DNA from: Austropuccinia psidii
Lineage: Eukaryota > Basidiomycota > Pucciniomycetes > Pucciniales > Sphaerophragmiaceae
Assembly (NCBI GenBank): GCA_023105745.1
Contig: JALGQZ010000002.1
Span: forward strand, 44,816,997-44,880,996
Length of the DNA: 64,000 nt
Direction: 5' to 3'
This document shows, piece by piece, positions 58,569 to 64,000 of the stretch. The notes under the pieces are model-generated. The model saw nothing but the letters and a program-made list of their open reading frames with translations. It did no database searches and was not told where the DNA came from. Every line of letters begins with the position of its first letter. Position 1 is the stretch's first letter. A program made the translations under genes and the position numbers.

Positions 58569-59988
58569 TGTCAGGTTGAGTCTATGTAGAAGTGGTAATT
58601 AGGCTATTTACAGATTTAACTGTGACTGTGACACATGATAAAAGATTAAAATTAAAGGTATTGATTGATAATAAGGGTTTATAATAAGATTTAAAGGGCT
58701 TTACTATTATAAAATAGTGGTGTGAATGCTGTTGAAAGCCCTGGGTGCAGCTTTACCTGTTGGATGACAATAATTAATATTATAGATATACCTGTTTATT
58801 TTCCAAGGGTATAACTGTTCTTGACAGTTGTACTACATAGGAATTTAAGAGCAGGATGTGGAAAGCTTTTCTGGCTGTGAAAAGCCCTCTTTTTATCCTG
58901 AAATGGGGTGGAAAGGTTGCTAGACCTTTCCACATAGAGGCAGTGAAGTTTTTTTCACTCTCTGAGACAGGCTTGTGGTTTGCAAAGGCCTGTATAGCCT
59001 GTATTGGGCTCAGATTTGGCTTTGAAACCACATCTGGGCAGTTTTCACCAATACAGGGTGAAAATTTTCATCTGGGGACCACATAGCTTTCTTCTGACAT
59101 GTATGACACATAGAATGCTGTACAGAAACCTTATGGGACCCCAGTATTGACTTACGTATGAGGTATTGAAGTGTAAACATGCTTCTTTGTCTGTTTGACA
59201 CCTCATAATCATGGTTATGGGATATCATCCCATGGTGAGGCTGTATTGGTCAGACTGTTGGATTTTGACCTTGAAACAGCCATAACGTTGTTAGTTCTTG
59301 AGATATAAACCTCAGAGTTGGTTCAGTGTGTAGCCCTGTATGTTCTCTACACAATGGCTCCTTATTTGATATGGTTATTATCAAATATGGCAAAGTTATC
59401 CCATGTACAAGATATTTTGTGCATATGCGTGTTTTAGGCAATAGCTGTATTGGGCTTGTTTGCCCCATAAATTTTGTTCTAGTTGAGATATGAGGAAAGG
59501 ATGACACCATCTGAAGCCCTGATTGTGCTGTTTCCAAAAAGACCCCACTTTAGGTATCTCACACTAAAACTGTAGAAGTTAGATGCAAGGTGAATGTTTT
59601 GTTCACCCTTATTTGGCCTGAATTGGACCATAACTTCTGTAATACTGGTGCAAGCTCAGTTTGGCTGGTACCATTGTATAGCCCTGACTTATGGCTTCAT
59701 TATGCATACCCATTTGATGGGGTTAGGCCTCCTACTCTGTATTTCAGATGGGAGGTGAAAATTAAGGTTTATGCTGAGCAACAACTTTGAGCAGGAATAA
59801 CTTTGTTATTCTTTGTCCTATGATGATGGGACTTGTATATTGGGAAAGGGGTGAGTTTCCCCTTTCTTTTGATACCTTTTGAGCTAATTTGGCTCAGGTC
59901 CATGTTTTGGTGGTATCTTCACTATACCATTGGTTTATGGTATTTTGGCTATCATGCTTGTGCTCTGGTTTTGAGTCACAGGCTGACA
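58569..59988 (-). repeat. 5' LTR of element E
   Basis: 1420 bp, plus-strand TGTCAGG...GGCTGACA. It is the most complete LTR of this family in the window and the reference for the fragments at 1786-2467, 2468-6912 and 50989-52045. It carries several CTGTATTG/CAATACAG motifs like those of the A LTR. Short frames inside are not genes. Confidence 0.85.
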
Positions 59989-61582
59989 AATTTCTTCAAG
60001 AGCAATTTCAATTGGAATTAATTGAGCAAAGGAATGCAAGCAATCAATTAAAGAAAAAATTCTTTAAAAGGATATTTAAAGAGAAAACATGCACAAACAT
60101 TACCAGATTGAATTTGAAAACAAAGTGACAAAGTTTACAGTGATGAAAGATTCTTTAATTCACTTTTGGGGTGGTTCAAGGGGTAAAAATGATTCTAAGA
60201 GTTACAAAAAATGATTATAATTATTTTTTCACGTGGTTAAAAGGTTTAAAATGATTTAAAAATGGTGGTTTGAACCTTTTATTGATTGGTTTAACAGTGT
60301 TTAAACTGATTATAAAGGAAAAAGATTCTAACATGAAGAGAAAAGTGGGGCAAAGAAGACATTCTTTTATAGCCATCAATTTTCTTACTCCAAAAGTAAA
60401 ATTTACTGTTGTCAGTTGTGAAAACCAGTCTGACAAGAGAAACGCCAATTATGGCATCATTGAAGCCTGGTTTGGACCAAAAAAGGGTTGGTTTAAGCCA
60501 TTTTTTGCCATTTTTAGCCATTTTAGACCCTTAAATCAGCCATTACTATAGCAATACCTGATCTAGATCCTTCAAAACACGTCATAATGTGTTTAGGAGG
60601 CGTGGAAACCAGTTAAAACTGTTTCTACTAACATTGTTCTAACTTAAGGGTAGTTTTACCCTCTTGGCAGCAGTTAAAACTACCCTGGTTGGTATCAAAA
60701 CCTCATCATCAATTGATTCACAGACCCTGTGACTCAATTCCAGGCCAAAATTAATGAAATTTTTCATGAATTTTGACATCTCATGCCAGTCAGCAAGGAA
60801 TTTGGGGGTCTAGCTCCCCCTTAGAGCTAGAGTGTCTTTCCCCCCCAAAATTAATCTTTCCAATTTATTTTTTTCTTTAATTCCTCATCATGTAATACAA
60901 TTATAATTTACACATGTAATTCAATTTAGCTTTAAATTGCACATCTGTAATAATTGATATCTCATATGTAAATCAAAGTTCACTTATGTAATACACACGC
61001 ACATTTTGACATTTCAATTGAATTCAATTGGAAATACTTCAATTCCTCATAACTTCTAAACTAAACACAACACCTCACTTTTAACACAAAAGTTGATGGT
61101 TAACACCACATGTGGTATGAATTAAATTGATTTTTTGAGTATTTTCATACTTTTGTACAAAAATACTAAACACTTAATTTAAGCTTATTTAGAGTTGAGC
61201 TACAGAAATTTCATTCAGAGGTGACCCCACTTTATTTTTCATGAGGAATCCAATGGTGTGATAATTTATTTATGTTTCTTTATGGGAGAAAAACCTATAA
61301 TATATTCTATATAACCTTTTGCTGAAAATATTTTGAGTTCACAATTTTTGTTGAAATGCATTTTTACTTAATTTTTACAAGTAAAAATGTAATTTCATAA
61401 TTTTAAATTTTATTGTAATTTGATTTTTAAATCATAATAAAATATTGATTTTTACATATAAATTTGTATTTATATTTCAATTTTTATTTTTATAATATAA
61501 ATAAATTTATTTTATTTCTATTTGTATCTTAATTTATCATTTGTGGTCTTTTGGGTATATGAAAATACCTCTAAGGCTCACA
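59989..61582 (-). repeat. 3' LTR of element H (type B), 5' part missing
   Basis: Collinear with B LTRs from about 200 bp in ('ttcttcaagagcaatttcaattg', 'aacatgaagagaaaagtggggcaaag', 'ttttgggtatatgaaaatacctctaagg') to the GGCTCACA end at 61582. A polypurine tract on the minus strand follows at 61585-61599. The missing first part is where element E abuts. Confidence 0.85.
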
Positions 61583-61599
61583 TTCCCTCCCCCTAAAAA

Positions 61600-62155
61600 A
61601 AGAATATTACTTTGTAATATTGTTATTTCTAGTGTGCCCAAACCTTTTGAGAAGTTTAGTAGCTTCAGGTATGTCTTTTTCTGGCAACCATTCATCTTCA
61701 CAAGTTGGGTCACTGTACCTAACAATGTATTCCCTTACTTTGTTGGTTCTCAAATTTCTTTCTTTGCGAACTTTGGTAATTTTCTTACTACCAGATGACT
61801 CAATAGGTGGTATAACCTGAGGAACTTTATTCCTCAAGGAAAGGTTTTCAGCATCACTAGATTTGTATGGCTTTATTAAGCTCACTGGAAATGTAGGATG
61901 CTTATTGTTAAGTTCTTCAGATAACTCTACTTCAACTGCATTTTCCCCATGGAGGGCCTTAAGAACAAAAGGTCCTGCAAAGGAGTCTTTCAGCTTTTTC
62001 CATCCTTTGATATTATTGAAGTTAGTGGTGGATACAAGGATTAAATCCCCCACTTTGAAATATGGAGTTGCATGTGATTTATCCCATTTGTCCTTAGCAT
62101 ATGCAAAAGAGTCTTCCATGCACCTTACTGCGTGTTTTCTAGCTTTATCTAGCAT
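61600..62155 (-). pseudogene. Integrase C-terminus and chromodomain-like tail of H
   Basis: A 182-codon minus-strand frame (62155-61607). It contains VSTTNFNNIKGWKKLKDSF, GPFVLKALHGENAVEVEL and FPVSLIKPYKSSD, then a chromodomain-like end VREYIVRYSDPTCEDEWLPE and ATKLLKRFGHTRNN. The part is readable from end to end and probably near the original sequence. It is separated from the core by a stop at about 62186. Confidence 0.8.
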
Positions 62156-62185
62156 TCCCTTGGAGCTAGAAGCTGTGGGATGTAT

Positions 62186-62842
62186 TTAAATCAAATCTTT
62201 CCTCAAGGAATCTTGGGGTAATTTGGGGTTCCATCCCTTTTCTGGGATAGCAGGAGTTTGATTGGTACTGGCATGGATTGATGTTTTATATGCTAATTCC
62301 AGTGCTAGTAACAGAGTACACCAATCATGGGTAAATCCATCACAATATTTGAATTCAAGGCCATATGCACAAAGTCTTCTCACCATGTCTTCTAAGGTCT
62401 GGATCATCCTTTCAGCCAGACCATCAGTTTGTGGGTGGTAGGCTGTAGAGAAAGACAGCTTAGTGCCAAATAATTGATGAAGATTTGTCCATAGTGCTGA
62501 AGTCAACTTGGGATCCCTGTCACTAATGGTTTTTGTAAATATGCAAGTCCATGACACTACTCTATTCCATATCAGAAGAGCTGTATCCATGGCTGTATCA
62601 TCTTTGTGACATGGTAAAAAGATTGGAGTTTTACTGAGTCTGTCTACAATCACTAGGCAAGCATTATAGCTTCTGTTACCTCCTGGTGGTAGGCCAGTTA
62701 CCAAATCCATATGGACAATTTCCCAAGGTCTGCTGGGTTCTTGGATTTTCATCATATTTTCAAGTCTCTTGCCAGTGAACTTATTTGCCTTTTGGCATCT
62801 GTCACAGGTTTTGCAAAACTCTGCAACATGTTTCTGCCACAT
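62186..62842 (-). pseudogene. Integrase core of element H
   Basis: A 218-codon minus-strand frame: CKTCDRCQKANKFTGKRL (the zinc CxxC pair), IVHMDLVTGLPPGGNRSYNA, TISDRDPKLTSALWTNLHQ and [17 protein letters not shown]. The Asp, Asp, Glu triad is present, with 35 residues between the last two. It is bounded by stops, so it is a fragment of the polyprotein rather than a free gene. Confidence 0.82.
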
Positions 62843-63443
62843 TGGCCACCATATTCAGGTCTTCACCTTTTCTCTTCTTCTGTCTTCAGACAGATGTCCT
62901 GGAAAGGGTCTGTCATGGCATTCATTTAGCACAAGATTTATTAATGACCTGTCTACAACTGTCATGGCACATGTGTGCTTGGTTCTGTGGTAAACTATAC
63001 CATCCAGTAGGTGAAATCATCCTTCATCATAGGATTTCTTCCATACTTCATCCAAGGCATGTATTAGAGAGTTGTTTTTGAAGTCTTTGTTAAGTAATTG
63101 GCATAAGATTCTACAATTCTTATCTTGAGTGAAACTGTTTCTTACTTCTTCAAAGAAGGTGGTATTCAAGTCTGTAACACTTATTCCTTCTATTGGGATC
63201 TGTGGTGAAGCTTCTTCTGGCACAAAAGCAGGATTATGTATATAATGGCCATCTGCTTAGTCCATCTGCATTTTTGTGAACATTCCCATCTTTATGAACA
63301 ATAGTCATATTGCCCCTGTATTCCTGTATGGCTATTTGCCATCTGAGCATATGTCTGTTAGGTGTTTTCATGTTCAAAAGTGATTTGACAGCTGTACAAT
63401 CTGTTATCACTTCAAAAACACATCCCTCTAATAAGTAGTTCAA
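62843..63443 (-). pseudogene. RNase H end and integrase entry of H
   Basis: The minus strand has [25 protein letters not shown] and [15 protein letters not shown] (63443-63234), then a linker with [21 protein letters not shown] (63223-63017). The zinc-domain histidine region near 62850-62990 is frameshifted. Confidence 0.8.
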
Positions 63444-63467
63444 TTTTTTTAAGGCCCAGACAAGGCA

Positions 63468-64000
63468 TCAACATTCCATTTGACTTCTTCCATATCTGGC
63501 TTCAGTTTGTTTGATTTGCCTGCATATAAAACATATGGGTCCTTCCACAGGTTTATCATTTATGATCTGAACTTGGTGAAGTGCAGCACCCAGCCCATCC
63601 CCTGATGCATCAATATAAAATTTAAAAGGCAACTTAAAGTCTGGCATAAGTAAGAGTGGAGCAGTGGTCAAGGCTTCTCTTAGAGACTCAAAAGCTTTGA
63701 CTCTGTCAAATTTCATTTCAAATACTGTGTCTTTGTCAAACAATTGATAAAGTTGTCTTGCTATGGATACAAAATCTTCCATGTGTTTCCTGTAATATCC
63801 TGCAAAACCTAAAAATGACTGAATTTCCTTTTTGTTCTGAGGCATGGGTTTTAGCAATACTGCTGCAACTTTATTTTTGTGAATTCCAAGGGACAAACTA
63901 GATACAACATGTCCTAGTGGTTTAAGTTCTTTAAATCCAAAATGACATTTTTTCAAAGAGATTTTCATGTTCACTGATTGAATTTTTGTCAAAGCTCTGG
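63468..64000 (-). pseudogene. RT thumb and RNase H start of H, cut by window edge
   Basis: A 174-codon minus-strand frame: [60 protein letters not shown] and [10 protein letters not shown]. The RT catalytic part lies beyond 64000. A frame change near 63460 separates it from the RNase H end. Confidence 0.82.

Larger units (their letters stand above)
52046..59988 (-). mobile_element. Type E Ty3/Gypsy element, 3' LTR missing
   Basis: A minus-strand element: 5' LTR 58569-59988, Gag, protease, RT, RNase H, integrase and a short C-terminal tail ending near 52046. The polypurine tract and a correctly oriented 3' LTR, both visible in E1 (2468-6930), are absent. Multiple stops make it inactive. Confidence 0.82.

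Noticed and set aside
58569..59988. Several 60-95 codon frames on both strands
   Set aside because: They lie wholly inside an LTR and are not shared as frames with the other copies of that LTR.

Overview
The window comes from the repeat-rich, AT-rich nuclear genome of a rust fungus (Pucciniales). The Gag, integrase and chromodomain reading frames look, from memory and unchecked, like the very numerous predicted retrotransposon proteins of Austropuccinia psidii (myrtle rust). I found no host gene, tRNA, rRNA or CRISPR array. Nearly all the DNA I can explain is transposable elements in various states of decay. I recognise three Ty3/Gypsy-type groups: a chromovirus with about 720-765 bp LTRs ('type A', copies A1 and A2); a related pair with 1.5-2.2 kb LTRs ('type B', copies B and H; 'type D', copy D plus a solo LTR); and 'type E' with LTRs of about 1.3-1.4 kb (E1, E and fragments). 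There is also one hAT DNA transposon.

Layout. 1-2467: AT-rich DNA with LTR scraps. 2468-8100: a truncated minus-strand type E element (E1). Its 3' LTR is split by a 3.2 kb hAT element (2963-6136). 8927-49553: one old plus-strand element D, inflated to 40.6 kb by later insertions. A solo LTR sits in its gag (13125-15044). The almost pristine chromovirus A1 sits in its RT (16592-25822). The minus-strand element B sits in its integrase (27585-46192). B in turn carries chromovirus A2 in its own 5' LTR (36874-45867). Perfect 5-bp target duplications (AAGAC, GCTAA, GATTG, CTTAC) fix four of these junctions, and an imperfect one (TAAGT/TCAGT) fixes D. 49554-50988: remnant of another minus-strand element (F). 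50989 to about 52045: a type E LTR fragment in inverted orientation. 52046-59988: decayed minus-strand element E with its 5' LTR. 59989-64000: minus-strand element H (same family as B), running off the right edge.

A1 is the only copy that looks functional. Its two 765-bp LTRs differ at 3 positions by eye. Its Gag (452 codons) and Pol (protease, RT, RNase H, DD35E integrase, chromodomain) are open. Two sequence signals suggest how it works. A GGGAAAA slippery heptamer lies 6 nt before a 9-bp hairpin at the Gag stop, which would fuse Gag to Pol by -1 frameshifting. A 14-nt stretch inside the LTR is perfectly complementary to the site just after the LTR, which suggests Tf1/sushi-style self-primed reverse transcription rather than tRNA priming. 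Its sister A2 keeps both signals, but carries one Gag stop, two Pol stops and a damaged RT motif, with changes skewed to C>T and G>A at CpG. Everything else is broken by stops, frameshifts and insertions.
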